Below the pieces are notes generated by a model. It did no database searches, was not told where the DNA came from, and was given only the letters and a program-made list of their open reading frames with translations. From Lunularia cruciata (lineage: Eukaryota; Streptophyta; Marchantiopsida; Lunulariales; Lunulariaceae), in contig OX419757.1 in assembly GCA_948567375.1 (NCBI GenBank), positions 54,808,001 to 54,872,000 on the forward strand: DNA of 64,000 nt, in the 5' to 3' direction. This document shows, piece after piece, positions 9,253 to 21,230 of the stretch (the stretch's first letter is position 1; each line of letters starts with the position of its first letter). The position numbers and the translations under genes are program-made.

Positions 9253-12225
9253 TGTGGTACCCACATTTTATTTTATTTTTATGGTTAGTAGTGATTAAGA
9301 GACAAAGTAAGCACGGAAAAGTTGAATTATAAAACAAAGAAGGGGTGAAAGTAACTTCGGAGGAAAGCCAAAGAAGCTGACATTGGATCCGATGATGGAG
9401 GTACTCGGAGGAGGAGTACACCGGAAGCAGGCCAAAGATCATCGTCTTTGGGTTGGAAAAAGCAGGAATGATGAAGACCGTTGAACAACCTTGGTACAAG
9501 GCAAGAAAGTACATTTCAAGAAACGGTGGGGGCAAAAGAAGCACGTCTTAACAGTGACCGAGAGTGCACGCAGAAGAGAGAAACTCATAGAAAAAACTGA
9601 AGAATGACTGCAATTCGGGGCAATATAAAATTGCGAATGCACAGGGGAAGTTGAATTTGCTAAGTAAATTTCCAATTCCTTTGAGTAGTCATCCTGCAGG
9701 AATGCGTGTCCAAAAGCCCGTCGAGAGTGAAATTTTCCGAAACCCTGAGGGAGTTAGAGTGTCTCGTCTAAGAGGAGCGACAGTATATGCTTCAGATGCG
9801 GGCGAATGACGAATACTTTGCGAGAACGGGACAGTGGAAGATCAAAGATGTGGCCAGTCTGAAGACGAAGAAGCAAAGTAAACCTGAAGAAGCTAAACCA
9901 TCGCCCATCCAATGCAAGACTTGGAGGCTGATGTTGAAGACCACTAACGTTGTGAGAAGAGCATCTTTGGGAGCGGAGTCGGATGAAGAAACAGAGTTGC
10001 AAGAAGAGGACTCAGACGAAGAAGAGCTCATGTTAAAGAGTGGGGGGTCGGGTAGCGAAAGTGATGGAGAGCCCAAAGTCCAGCAATTGGTGGTGGTAAG
10101 TGAAGTTGGCGAGGCAATGATGGAGAGCAAGCCAAAATCCAAAGCAAAGAAGGAGTATCTCGCGGGGCCGAGTTCAAGAGGCCAAGACGAAGATAGTGCC
10201 GACACTACAAAGATACAAAGATTGCGACTTTGGATGAAGGAGCCAATGACCTAGGAAAAGACTCCAGACAAAGGAGGCAATGATGAAGAAGACACTTTCG
10301 GCGGGATAGCATATTTGACAAGGGTGATCACACCTATGCTCAAGCTATTGAAAGAACATTGTATGGGAATTGCCCAAGATCGAGTAAAAGGGATGAATGA
10401 GCTACAGGTGGTGGAGCATCTGTTGAAGGAAGTGAAGGAGCTGCAAGAGCATCAAATCCAAAGAAGTGCAGAAATTGAAGATCTTCGGAGGGAGGAAGAC
10501 TCAAGGAAGAAACTGTTGAGCGTGTTACAGGAGAGTTGCCCAGAGAAGGAGAAGGACCTGCAAAAGCAAGCCGGAGAGTTGAGAGAGCAGGCAATGTGGC
10601 TCAGTAAGATGCAAGGGAAGTAAGTACTGTGCGCGTCAAGAATGTCCATTTGAAGGCGATGACAATCGTAATGGAGCAAGAATTGGACAGCTTGAAGAAG
10701 AGTGCCGCAGCAAAAGATCAAGCATGGCAGAGAGAATTGGCATCCAGGAAAAAAGAAGAAGAGCGTTTGCGTGAACTTGTCAACAGTGTGGAGCAGCAAA
10801 AAATGCAGTATGCAAAGGAGAAGAAGATGCTTGTTGCATGATACAAAGACAAGTTGCAGATGTATCGAGAGGAGTTGAAGGTGGAGCGTTCTCGAGGATA
10901 CGCATCGGAATCAATAGGGGACATTGCGGGGAAGCTACGAGCAATTTTAAGCACGGAGGCTGAAGGAAGATTGGAAGAAGCTCGTCTGCATGAGTTGACG
11001 TTACTTGTGTAGGAGACTCGAAAGTGAAGAGCCAAGGATGTGGACATGAACACATTGCTAATTCGGTTGAGAGAACGTGTAGATAGAAAAATGTTGGAGG
11101 TAGAAAATAATGTTAGTCTTAGGCTAGATTTAGTCAATTCGGAGTTAGAGAAAATTTGGGATAGTGTGACAAAAGAGAGGAAACCCGATGTCGCAGAAGT
11201 AGGAATTCAGGTGTCATCGGACTTGCTAATTGACACATTAGAGAAGAGTGGGTCAGGAAATAAGAGTGTAGATGGAGTAAACCGGAGCTCAATTGAAGAC
11301 TGTAGTGAAGAAGTTATAGAATTAGTAAAGAAATTAGTAGAATCAGTCATACCCGAAGAAGGTGAAATAATAGGAAGATCATTGGGTTTGGAAGCCGATG
11401 ATGAGGTCGACATCGGATCGGGATAGATATCAATTTTGAGATAGGAAAGGACAGATATGAAACAATAGATTGTCACTTAGGATCAATAGGTAGGAAGAGA
11501 TGTTAGGAAGCGGTGCTTAGGTAGGCAAGTCTGTCATTTGCTTCAGTATTTAAGTGGAGCATTCACAATACGATGTTATTCAGTATTCATCTTTCTGAAG
11601 ATAGATAAAGCGAAGTGCTGTCCTCAGTACTCACCGCTTAAGCTTAATTCCGGTTGTCAATTTTGTGTTTGTGTTTGTGAGTGTGTGGAGAATTCCAAAG
11701 AGCAAGTCAGTGTGTCTGTGGATATTGGAATCTACAGCCTTGATCTTCATTTTGTGTGTTTGATCCTAAGTGAAGTGCATTGGAGCAATGCCTTGACAGA
11801 TCTGAGAGGAATTGTAGTGTTGCTAGTATTCTGCATTGGTGAGTGCAGCACGAAGTTGAGGTGAAGCAATTTCAATTGAGGAAGTTGTGCCTTCAGTGGA
11901 GAGGTGGAACACAATTCTGAGGAAAAATTGGTCTTTGCAGTGAAGTGCCGTCTTCGAGAAAATCTGAATCATCACAATCAAGAGTTGTTTGGACAGAATT
12001 GACTATGATGTGATTACATGTGTGTATTCGTGACAAGTTGTAAAGATTGTGAGCTTGTTTCTCTCTTCTGGGTGTAGTTTCTACCTAAGAGATTAAAGAA
12101 GCAATCAAGAAGAAATGCAATTGTGACTTTTGACTTTGTATTTGACCAATTCTGGATAGTATCTCTGCGGGAACGAACTTTACTTACCCAATTACCGCAA
12201 AAGTGATATTTGCCAGGTTGTCACA
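9253..12225 (+). repeat. 3' LTR of A1
   Basis: It begins TGTGGTACCCACATTTT and ends TTGTCACA. It is collinear with 1-3369 except for an internal deletion that joins the equivalents of positions 187 and 915. The two LTRs differ by scattered substitutions and small indels, so insertion is not recent. After the ORF (to 11426), the remaining 800 bases hold the TATA-like box at about 11549 and the R-U5 leader, with no gene. Confidence 0.93.
9645..11426 (+). pseudogene. LTR-encoded coiled-coil protein, copy b (internal deletion)
   Basis: Same family as copy a at 55-2570. The first 35 or so codons are open here across the site where copy a is frameshifted, but about 730 bases of the N-terminal domain are deleted. 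The acidic and coiled-coil parts are better kept: open 9787-10254, 10255-10620, 10629-10841 and 11040-11426. A TAG at 10252 is shared with copy a (1396); the frame continues directly after it in both. Gln codons occur here where copy a has TAG/TAA stops at 1588 and 1733. The tail again ends EVDIGSG. Confidence 0.7.
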
Positions 12226-13738
12226 ACCAACACTACAATTCCTTTGTGATCTATCAAGGCATTGCTTTGATTGCACTTCACTCAAGATCAAACACACAGA
12301 ATGAAGATCAAGGCTGCGGAATCCAACATCCAACAAGCACATTGAGTTGCACTTCAAAAGTCTCCACACACTCACAATTACAAACACAAAGTTGATACTC
12401 GGAATCAAGCTCAAACAACGAGCACTACTTCACAGCACTTTGCTTTATCTATTCTCAGAATTATGATTGCAAATGTCACTCTGACTGCAAATGCCACTCT
12501 TAAATAGTGAAGCAATCAACATTTCTAACAACTATATTGTTCTACAACAACTCTTCTAACCTATAGATCCAAAATGACAATGCACCTCTTCGTATCTGCC
12601 TATACAAATCTCAAATTGGTTACTAATCCGATCCAATGTCTACTTCTTCCTTGGCTTTCAAAACCAAACCCAAAGTAATTTTACTTCCTACTACTTTGTC
12701 CTCGGGTTCCATAACTCCTCATTCCTCCACTAATTCTAACACTTCTCCTTCCTGATCTGCAATTCCTATCATAATTAAGCCTTCTAAATCTCTATCTCTC
12801 AACCCACTCTTCTCTAAAGTGTCAAATGTCAAATCCAAAGATACTTGCACTCCTACCTCATCTACTTCGGGTTTTGCTACTATCAATTCTTTTGCTAATT
12901 CTACTATATCCTCATCAAGAATTGTAATTGAAAGCATGGGTACACTATCTACACCTTCAATTTGTAGCCCACTTTCCCCTAATCACTCATGTAACTGACC
13001 CGAAGACACTTATTGTCTAATCTTGCACTTTGGGTTTATTCACTACTGCTATTTCTTTTCTAATTCTCTCATATCTTCAATCAGAATTGAAATTGAAGTC
13101 ATGAGTATCCTAACTATCTTCTTTCCCTACTCTATCTTCCTCTAATACCTCTAGCAAGATTCCCGAAGTCACCTTCAGTACACTCCAAGGTCCAATTACC
13201 TCGGATTTAGTCATCTTTTTCTTGAGGTGAAATCTCATGACCCGGAGTTCTATAAACCCAAAGTCCCAAGTCCCATTGACCCGAAGACACCAACCCGAAG
13301 AACCTCCACCCGAAGTACATCTACTCCAAAAACTTCAAATGCTTGTAACTTCTTCTATAGACCTCCAAACTTTGCGATTTTGGTGGCAATGGAAAGCCCT
13401 AAACGAGATGCTTCCAACAAGATAAATAACGCATTATTTAGACTTGCTGTCACTGAGATATGGCCCCTGCAAGAATCTTGACCTGCAACTTCCATGTCTC
13501 CTTTGGGTTTGCCCTCCTTCAACGTCTGATCCGAGTTTTTTTTCCTCCTCTGACACAAAGTAAGCTTCTTTGGGTCTGATCCAATCCGAGACCTTCTTCC
13601 TCTTACACAAAAGTGACTTCCTTGGGTCTGATCAAAACACATGTTTGCACTCATTTCTTCTCCATTTGGTTTTAATTTGGTTTCAGCAAGGCACTTCTTC
13701 TTCAAAACTCGTCCAAAATGAAAAATGTGGGTACCACA
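12226..13738 (-). repeat. Partial A-family LTR, interrupted by A1
   Basis: Read on the minus strand this starts TGTGGTACCCACATTTTTCATTTTGGACGAG at 13738 and runs leftward to 12226, where A1 begins. Its sequence aligns with the solo LTR at 21231-23147 but starts at that copy's position 21629, so the missing end should lie left of A1, outside the window. It keeps a remnant of the LTR ORF tail (12719-12937, minus, with the DLTFDTLEKSG motif). No other gene is visible. Confidence 0.85.
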
Positions 13739-13766
13739 TGGCAAAATGAAAAATGTGGGTATCACA

Positions 13767-14247
13767 TGGCTATAGGCACTCCTTTGGGTCAACTACTTAG
13801 TGGCTTAGGATGCTTGTGTGACATTTCAAAATCCTCTCAACAAAGTCCCAATTTTATAGTTCTTCATTGATCAACCATTCCTCCATCCTTCTTCATTGAG
13901 TCTCACCTTTTGTGCATGAATTCATCCTAGCATTATCCAAGTTAGTAGTTTGCGCCTTGTCTACCATTTCTTTGTCTATCCCTTCTTGATTGATCCATCC
14001 AAAGGGAAGTTATGCCATCTTTGGATTGGGTTGATCACCCTGAGATAAAGTTCCCTTACTTTAGGTTTCTCTGGTCGGGTTTGATCCAGGTACTTTGCTT
14101 CTGACATGGAGTCACGTTACTTTGTGTTACAAACCAAAGACACAATTCTTCTCCTTCCAATGCCATTTGGGTTCAATACAACTTTGTTTGTTCACTTCTC
14201 TATCAAAATAAAACAAAAACTGAAAAAACAGAAATGGTGGATACCAC
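13767..14247 (-). repeat. A-family LTR, 5' part only (inverted)
   Basis: On the minus strand it starts TGTGGTATCCACC at 14247. It aligns with the U3 start of the large LTR at 25741. Near its inner end it carries the start of the LTR-encoded protein (MSHKHPKPLSS), which agrees with the start seen at 26159 (MSQKLSKYP...LSSH). It is followed without a gap by an LTR 3' part in the opposite direction. Confidence 0.75.
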
Positions 14248-14987
14248 ATCATTTCAGATCTGCAAGTTTGTAGAGTTATTGTAGAATAGTATTTTTGTGA
14301 GTAATTTTTTATTGCTCTACTATTTAAAGGTGGCATTTGCATTGCTATGTTGTTTAGTATTCATACATCTGAAAATAGATAAAGCAAAGTGCTGATTTTA
14401 GTGCTCATCGCTTGAGTTTAATTCCAAGTATCAAGTTTGTGTTTGTGTCTGTGAGTGTGTGTAGAATTTTGAAGTGCTTGTTGGATGTTGGATTCCATAG
14501 CCTTGATCTTCATTTTGTGTATATGATCTTGAGTGAAGTGCAATTGAAGCAATGCGTGGATAGATCTGAGAGGAATTGTAGTGTTGGTAGTATTCAGCAT
14601 TTGTGAGTGTAGCACTGAGTTGATGTGAACCAATTTAGATCAAGGAAGTTATGCTTTTAGTGGAAGGATGGAACACAATTTTGAGGCAAAGTTGTTTTAC
14701 AATAAAGTAGCCATCTTTGGAAGAATCTGAATCATCACAATCAAGATTTGTTTGGACAAAATTGAATGATTTGTGATTAAGGGTGACAAATTTTTGTGAC
14801 AAGATTGCAATCTAGTGCTTGTTACTCTCTTTTGGGTGTGGTTTCTACTTGAGAGATTCAAGACGCAACCAAGAAGAACTGCTTGTTACTATTTTACTTT
14901 GTATTTGACCTATTCTGAATTGTATCTCTACAAGAACAAACTTTATTTACCTGATTACCACAAAAATAATATTTGCCGGGTTGCACA
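14248..14987 (+). repeat. A-family LTR, 3' part only
   Basis: It contains the TATA-like box (about 14318), the R-U5 leader common to the family, and the end TTTGCCGGGTTGCACA. It lacks U3 and is not followed by a primer site. No gene is visible. Confidence 0.8.
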
Positions 14988-16736
14988 CAAACCCTTGTTG
15001 TAGATATTACACTCGAAACACATGAAGAGTTGACATCATCAATGGGAAGAACAAGTGCAATTGTTGGACATCTAACTTGAGTACAAACTTAATTGGTTCC
15101 ATGTCATTCCTAATGCACTATCACAACAACCTAATTTGAAGTCTCTTCCTCTCATCATGGTGGCAATTACAATAATATCAATTTACTCCAAAGTTCAACT
15201 TGATTTTAAGATTGCTTTACAACAAGATCCTTTCTTTCAAATGGTACAAGGTCGTCTTGCAGCATGCAACAAAGGAGTACAATACCTTCTCCTTCAAGGA
15301 AGGTCTTCTATTTTGTGAGAACCCAATTTATGTTCCAACCAAGGGTAGATCTCTTACTTGTGTGCCTCCAAGAAGCCCATGACTTCCCAATCACTGGTCA
15401 CATGGGTGTGGACAAGACCTTGGGTACTCTCCAATGCCAATGGTGGTAGCCCAACATGACACAAGATGATCAAGAGTTTGTCCAATCGTGTGAGAGCTAC
15501 CAATGCAACAAGGTCAGCAACTAGAAACCAAGTGGCCTCCTTCAACTACTCCCCATTCCATCTACTCAATGGGAACATATGAGCTTAGATCTCATCATGT
15601 CCTTGCCCAAGATGAAGCAAGGTCACATAATGATTGTGGTGTTTGTGGATAAGTTTAGTAAGCAAATCCATTTAGCACCAACCTTTGATATTGTGGATGC
15701 TCCAACATTGACACAAATTTAATTCAACATTGTCTTCAAGCATCATGAGATGCCTTGTGTACTCATCTCTAACCATGATCCTCAATTCATTGGGAAATTT
15801 TAGCAAGCATTCTTCCAAATACTTGGCACCAAGCTATTTGCATGTTCTATTTGTCTATCAATTTGAGGATGATAGGCCATGGACAAAGCAAGAGCTTGCT
15901 TTGTCTATGGCCTATCATCCTCAAATTTCAACGTAAAAAATTACACCTTGGAGGATATGCTTCATGCTTCTATCAACATCTACCATACTAATTGAGATGA
16001 ATGTCTTGCAATTTTGGAGTTTGCATACAATAATTCCAAACAACCAAGCATCGGATTCTCTCCTTTCTTCCTCAATTTGAGCCAAGATCCACTTGTTCCA
16101 AATTCCCTTCTTGCTACTCCTCCATCTCATGTCCCTCATACTTCCACCTTCTTGACCACCATATACCAATCCATCCAACAAGCCAAATCTCATCTCCTTG
16201 TTGCTCAAAATTGGTAAAAAATAATATGCAGATCACCATGATTGTGATCTCATGGTTCAAGTTGGTGAATGCTCTCATATAGTGACCTACCCCTCCCACT
16301 TGACACCCAAGTTTGTAAACTGGCCCCTAATTGGATAGGACACTTTGATGTCACCCAAATCATATCTCTTGTTGCTTATCAACTTGCCTTGCTTTGTCGT
16401 ATGCACATTCACCTTGTCTTTCATGTTTCCAAGTTGAAACCCTTTGTTCCTAACCCATCTTCTTTTTCCTCTCATGTCCAACCTCCTCCTCATCCTCCTC
16501 TTCCTCCTATCCCTATCAAGGATCATGAGGAGTACAAAGTTGATCATATTCTTGCGTGTCGCCACATTCAATGATGTTGCCAACAACATATGAAGTACAA
16601 GGTCCTTTGGAAAGGGTATCCCCTTCATGATGCCATATAGGGACCTCTTTCTCATCTCCAAAATGCACAAATGGCCATCTAGGAGTTTGAAGCTTCAATG
16701 GCGATGAGGACATCATCAACTAGCAGTGGAGGAATA
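14988..16736 (+). pseudogene. Decayed chromovirus integrase and chromodomain
   Basis: Plus-strand fragments with many stops can be followed. RNase H/integrase linker comes first (about 15130). The integrase zinc-domain motif HMGVDKTLGTLQ is at 15400. Core blocks include MSLDLIMSLPKMKQG (about 15580), AFVYGLSSS... remains and FAYNNSKQPSIGFSPFFL (16014-16080). The C-terminal FHVSKLKPF (about 16420) follows. A chromodomain lies at 16520-16690 (HEEYKVDHIL ... KVLWKGYPLHDA). The chromodomain, known in chromoviruses to direct integration to histone marks, assigns the clade. RT is not present to the left. Confidence 0.8.
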
Positions 16737-17500
16737 TGTAACAATATAGAGTTTAGCAATGAAGTTAGTTAGGGCTAATAAAGTAGCAAATAGGCCAAAT
16801 TAGCCTAAATATTCTAGAAGTATCTAGGAAGCTTCTTGGAAAGCTTCTTGGCTAGCTTAGCTTGGATTCCAAGTAGGTAGCTTCTAGAAGCTTCCAATTA
16901 GCTAAGCTTGCATGCCAAGTAGACGGCTTCTAAAAAGAAGCTTCTTGAGAAGCTTCTTGATTAACTTGGCTTGCACTCCAAGACAACGGCTCAAGAAAGC
17001 TTCTTTAGAAGCTTCTCAAGCGCCTTGTGTGCTCCTCATAAGTACCAAAGTCGAAGCTCATGCTAGACATTTGGAGTTTTTCCTCATTCAACTGTCTCAA
17101 TGTGATCTTCCATTCTCTTATTTCTCTCCTTGGTCTTGGTCTTTTACACTTGCACTCCTAGAAAGTGGCTCTAAGAAGCTTCTCAAGAGCCTTATATGCT
17201 CCCTTGTAAATTCCAAAGCCTAAGCTGATGCTAGGCATTATGAGTTTCACTCATTTTAAGCATCTTGATGTGATCTTCCACTCCAATCTTCCATTCTTCT
17301 ATTTCTCTCATCAATCTTAATCTTTTATAGATATGCCAAGTGTGCCACATGATATAGAGAGAATCACCTAGCAATCACATCTCTCTCTACATACAAGTAC
17401 CTTTGTATTCATATACCAACTTGTAATATTGTATCTAGTCTAGTGTTAATTCCACCAAACAACTCCAATAGACATACTCACTACTAAATACTGCCAAGCA
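16737..17500 (+). repeat. Probable LTR of the decayed chromovirus, rich in GAAgcTTC
   Basis: It starts TGTAACAATA right after a purine run (GTGGAGGAATA), directly downstream of the chromodomain remains, as a 3' LTR should. The right end is uncertain; I place it near CCAAGCA at about 17500. It carries repeated GAAgcTTC motifs (16828, 16937, 16949, 17008, 17175) and TTCtaGAAgcTTC at 16882. No gene is supported inside. Confidence 0.5.
16882..16894 (+). promoter_or_regulatory. Heat-shock-element-like motif
   Basis: TTCTAGAAGCTTC has three alternating TTC/GAA units with exact two-base spacing, the known minimal binding pattern for heat shock factor trimers. Further GAAgcTTC pairs lie within 300 bases on both sides. 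Binding is an inference from sequence only. Confidence 0.4.
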
Positions 17501-18544
17501 ATGAGTGTGGTATCCAAAAGTGACAACTTGATAGACTAGTGAAGCTCATCCTCACACTAGTCTCTTGGTGGTACAAAGGCTCCACTCCAAGCTTGTTGCA
17601 CCAATTGATGTGCATGTTGCTATAATGCTTCCTCGAAACTCCACAATGTAACAGGTGGATGGAACAATATAACTTGTACATTGAATCCAAGTGATCTCCT
17701 CTACTATAGGAGTATCCTTTACATGGGCATTCTCCTTGAATAAGTCACCAAGCCAAGTAACGGAACCACTGAAAGTTGAAATTGATGCCATGGTTGTTGA
17801 TTGTAATGAGCCAAGACTACCACTATTAGTGGCAACATACCCATCCCTCACTTGATTTCCAACCTGATGTATAGGAGGTTGTCTCCTCCCAATAATTAAT
17901 ATTGAAACCCATAGGGTATAACATTACTCTACCAACTAGCACATCATATGACTCTACTATTTTTGTAATGGCCTAAGCTCTTACCACAAAGCTATCAATC
18001 AAATGACCAGGCTGAATCTAGACAATGAGCTCTCCACATGTGATATATTGTATAGGATCACCCCTTAAGATGTTTGGATTTGAAATGGACACCTCTTCAT
18101 ATTGCTCTTTTATAGCTCCAGATTGATAACTATAGCCTTCTCCAATATAAAGGGTTGTACACTAGAGTCTAATAAGACCCTTTGTGGTGTATATACCTTC
18201 CTTGAAGGTCCCACTAAATAGAAAATCACCCTTTGGTTATCCAATAAGACAACTCCAAGTGTGAACCGTGCTTGCTCAAAGGTAGGTCTAGTTGGTAACT
18301 CCTCCAACCTAGCATTTATTGTCTCCCATAAACCATTGGTCACCAAGTGGATCCCATGTTCCTCAACCAAGTCAACTCCACTATCAACCACCTTTGTTCT
18401 AGTAGTAGGAACCACATCATCCCTACTCTCACAAAGTATGGCAAGCAACCAAAACACTAGAGCTAGGTCACTTCCCAATGTAAACATGTCACTAATTGAG
18501 AATAAAGGGAAGCACATAATAGATTGAGCTACTCCCAACATCAT
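17484..18544 (-). pseudogene. Retroelement gag-protease remnant
   Basis: Two open stretches lie on the minus strand, 18544-18110 and 17851-17484. The first ends with a protease-like motif (RVLLDSSVQPFILEKA), similar in layout to retropepsin D-S/T-G blocks but with Ser in place of the Gly. Gag proper is expected further right, where matching fragments occur at 20030-20780. No RT follows on the left, so the element is truncated. Confidence 0.5.
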
Positions 18545-18703
18545 GCTAGACTCATCTATGTAGTAGTAGGTAGTTGACTAACATCTAGTCTATCATGCAC
18601 TCCATCAACACCTACCACAATTGCACTTAGATGTCTAGGAGCCATGGATGTCATCTATAGTGCCTTAGAGAGTGTGAAAGATTAGGAAGTCTAACCTGTT
18701 GTA

Positions 18704-19323
18704 ACCTTTCAAGGACAAGAGACATGAAGAGAAACAAAGAAAAAGAAATACACAATTTCATACTTAACTTCCGATGCCCCAAAGGAGCACCTTGACTATA
18801 TTATATAGCAAAGGGGACTCCTCCAAAGGAAGCTCCACCCTTGGATCAAATACATGGATTGGTGACTTTTAAGTGAGCTCTACTCTTAGATTGGTTGCAT
18901 GCATGGGTGACATGTTGGTTTTGATCTTATATGGTTGGTCAAACCATCTTTGACCAAAGGGAATCTATAGGGAATCTTCTTGTAGAAATCTCTAAATTGC
19001 GTGAGGTACTGTTGGAAAGCTCTTGATAAGACAAACTTGGAGGGAAGGAAGGCCATCCTTCCCTTCCCCCAAGTTTGCAAAAAATTTCTCCATTTTTTGG
19101 AGAGGGGGGGATTTGTACATTTTTGAGGTCTAATTTATCCGTTTAGGCTTCCAAAATTAGTTTTGAAGTTTTTGAGCTATTTTGGGCTCCTACTCTATTA
19201 GTAGAAGTCCTCTTTTGGTGATACCTCTAAATTAACTACCTAGCCCATCATGCATAACATCCCTCCAAATTTTACCAAGCCAATTTCCACCTCTAGAAAA
19301 TATGTCCAGCTTTTGGTATTACA
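18704..19323 (-). repeat. LTR related to that of chromovirus C
   Basis: It shares order and wording with 33889-34616: the cluster 'ggacaagaga', 'ccaaaggagcacctt', 'ggtgacatg', 'tggttggtcaaac', a run of G, and the end TTGGTATTACA. It is clearly diverged. No iMet primer site is visible at its left end, so it may be solo or truncated. No gene. Confidence 0.6.
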
Positions 19324-19760
19324 AATTCAAGTTATTTTTAGCTCTTGCACTATTAGTAAAAGTACTCTTTTGGTGACACCTCTATCTAATCTACGTAGCC
19401 CATCATACATAATATCCTTCTAGATGTTACCAAGCTAATTTTCAACTCTAGATTATATGTCTAGCTATTGGTATTACACTTGTCTACCAACCTCTCTTCT
19501 TTATGGATCCAACTCCACTAATACTCATCTAGGCTCTAGAGCACCTATTGCACTGCTATTTACTTGAGTTATAACACCATTAACTAGACATATTATCTAG
19601 AGGTGAAATTTGGCTTGGTAACATCTAGAAGGGAATTATATATGATGGACTAAGTAGATTAGATAAAAATATCACCAAAAGAATACTTCTACTAATAGTG
19701 CAAGAGTCAAAAATACCCTAAAAACTTTAAAGCCAATTTAAAAGGCCTAAACAAAGAAAT
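19324..19760. repeat. Duplicated and inverted LTR ends
   Basis: The last 110 or so bases of the LTR at 18704-19323 appear again in the same direction at about 19365-19480 and in reverse at about 19590-19720 (tggcttggtaacatctagaag ... accaaaagaatacttctactaatag). The last two copies form an inverted repeat around a spacer of about 100 bases. Confidence 0.55.
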
Positions 19761-19779
19761 TAGGGGTAAAAAAGGATCT

Positions 19780-20780
19780 AGCTATACTAGGCCTTCCACT
19801 CGCTCTATAAGATTTGGGCTACCAACTCTATCCTTGAAAACCAACATAGCATGGTGTACTCTATTGCACTCTAGAAGAAGTAACAACTATGGATGAGGTC
19901 TTCCTACCAAATCTAGATGTCACCACTCTCTCCTCCACCATGTTAAGCTCAATGCACTCAACCAAACTAAAGACCACTTCCAATGTAAGTGAAATAACCT
20001 ATAATAATGTAACATCACATACTTTATATCACAACTTCTTATCCAAGATCCCATACCAAAACTAGACTACTTGGGCCTCAATAAATCCTTGGGTGAAATT
20101 GATCAACCATCTCATGCAAGTGTATGCCTCACATATGCTCTCTCTACCCTTCAGCTAGAACTCTTGCAAGCTTCTCAACTTGTCAATCTGCACTCCTTGG
20201 TAGTTCTACCTCAAGCATTGGAATAACTCCACCATGGGGTTAAACCCCAATATTTCTCCACCTCCTGTAGTGGCACCCCCACTTGTAGTAGTACCATCTC
20301 TAACTAGTGCACCTCCATTAGATCCACCAATGCTACTAGAGCTAGAACTCATGGGTACTACTAATCTACTACTCACAACCAAGCTTGAAGTGATAGATAT
20401 AGTTTGGAGACCAATACTATCTCCATAGCTTGATCTCCTTTAAGTGAGCTCTCCTAAACTCATGAAAGTCATCCATTGGTGGACCTTCCAAGTGTTGAAA
20501 CAACCCCTTCCATGCCATGAAGGGTGTGAACAAAGTCGGGTTATGTATCTATTGTAGATCACACCAACTATCAAACTCCTAAATGAAGTCATCCAACTCA
20601 ATGGTACCCACTATATCAAAGTAGCACTTAAGGCTTTTGGAGGCTCCATAAATCTCATCCATGTCCTACAACAATGGTATGGACATGTGTATTGCACTCT
20701 CAATTGCTCTCGATAGCTCACTCTCAGCAGCTTCTATCTCAAACTCCAAATCAAAGTCAATCTCCTCCCTTACTAGGACT
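19780..20780 (-). pseudogene. Retroelement gag remnant
   Basis: Minus-strand translation gives broken gag-like sequence: acidic and Pro/Ser/Gly-rich linkers and short conserved-looking stretches separated by stops. It lies to the right of the protease remnant at 18110, in the order expected for a minus-strand element, but LTR pieces separate them. The assignment rests on composition and order, not on a zinc knuckle, which I could not find. Confidence 0.35.
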
Positions 20781-21230
20781 TGAGATACAAGTTGATACTA
20801 AGCGCCACTCCAAGTAAACCCATTGTGTATTGCAATGCTATCTCTTATAGAATCTCCAAAGAACTCCATCATGACAAATGTACTTCAAATTGCAATCGTA
20901 ACCACCACAAGTACTCCACCAAAGATCACCACCAAGTGTCAACACTACTAAACACCACCACTAATGTAGCTCTAACTCCAACAACTACATTAAGGAAAGG
21001 GCAACTTGTAACCTGTCATCACAACACACACTCTCATGGTCTATAGGTCATCACTTCTTGCCTCACTGAAGAGAAACACAAGTAGTTTGATTGGTCATTA
21101 CTCTAGCATTACTATCAAGAGCACACTAAAGTACCAATCCTCTAGAAGTCAAGGCATCTCACACAAACATGATGCACAAATAAAAAGTAGAGAATGGAGG
21201 GGTTCTAATCACAAGAAGTCTAAGCAAAAT
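20781..21230. other. Unassigned spacer
   Basis: This is low-complexity CA-rich sequence with no open frame worth naming and no terminal repeat. It ends at the AAAAT that is duplicated around the solo LTR to the right. Confidence 0.4.

Larger units (their letters stand above)
1..12225 (+). mobile_element. Athila-like Ty3/gypsy LTR retrotransposon A1 (left end outside window)
   Basis: Order on the plus strand is 5' LTR, tRNA-Asp-type primer site, gag with two zinc knuckles, aspartic protease, reverse transcriptase, RNase H, integrase, polypurine tract and 3' LTR. This is the Ty3/gypsy order. The FIDDF active-site form, the Asp primer site and the lack of a chromodomain after the GPY motif point to the Athila/Tat non-chromovirus branch. 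The internal region is 3370-9252. By comparison with the 3' LTR, about 330 bp of the 5' LTR lie left of the window. All coding parts are interrupted, so the copy is dead as it stands. It appears to sit inside another LTR of its own family, since a minus-strand LTR resumes mid-sequence at 12226. Confidence 0.93.

Noticed and set aside
17505-17525. Initiator tRNA-Met primer site (TGGTATCC...) after the GAAgcTTC-rich LTR
   Set aside because: Only the first seven bases agree, and the LTR position relative to the integrase remains makes it a 3' LTR, after which no primer site is expected.
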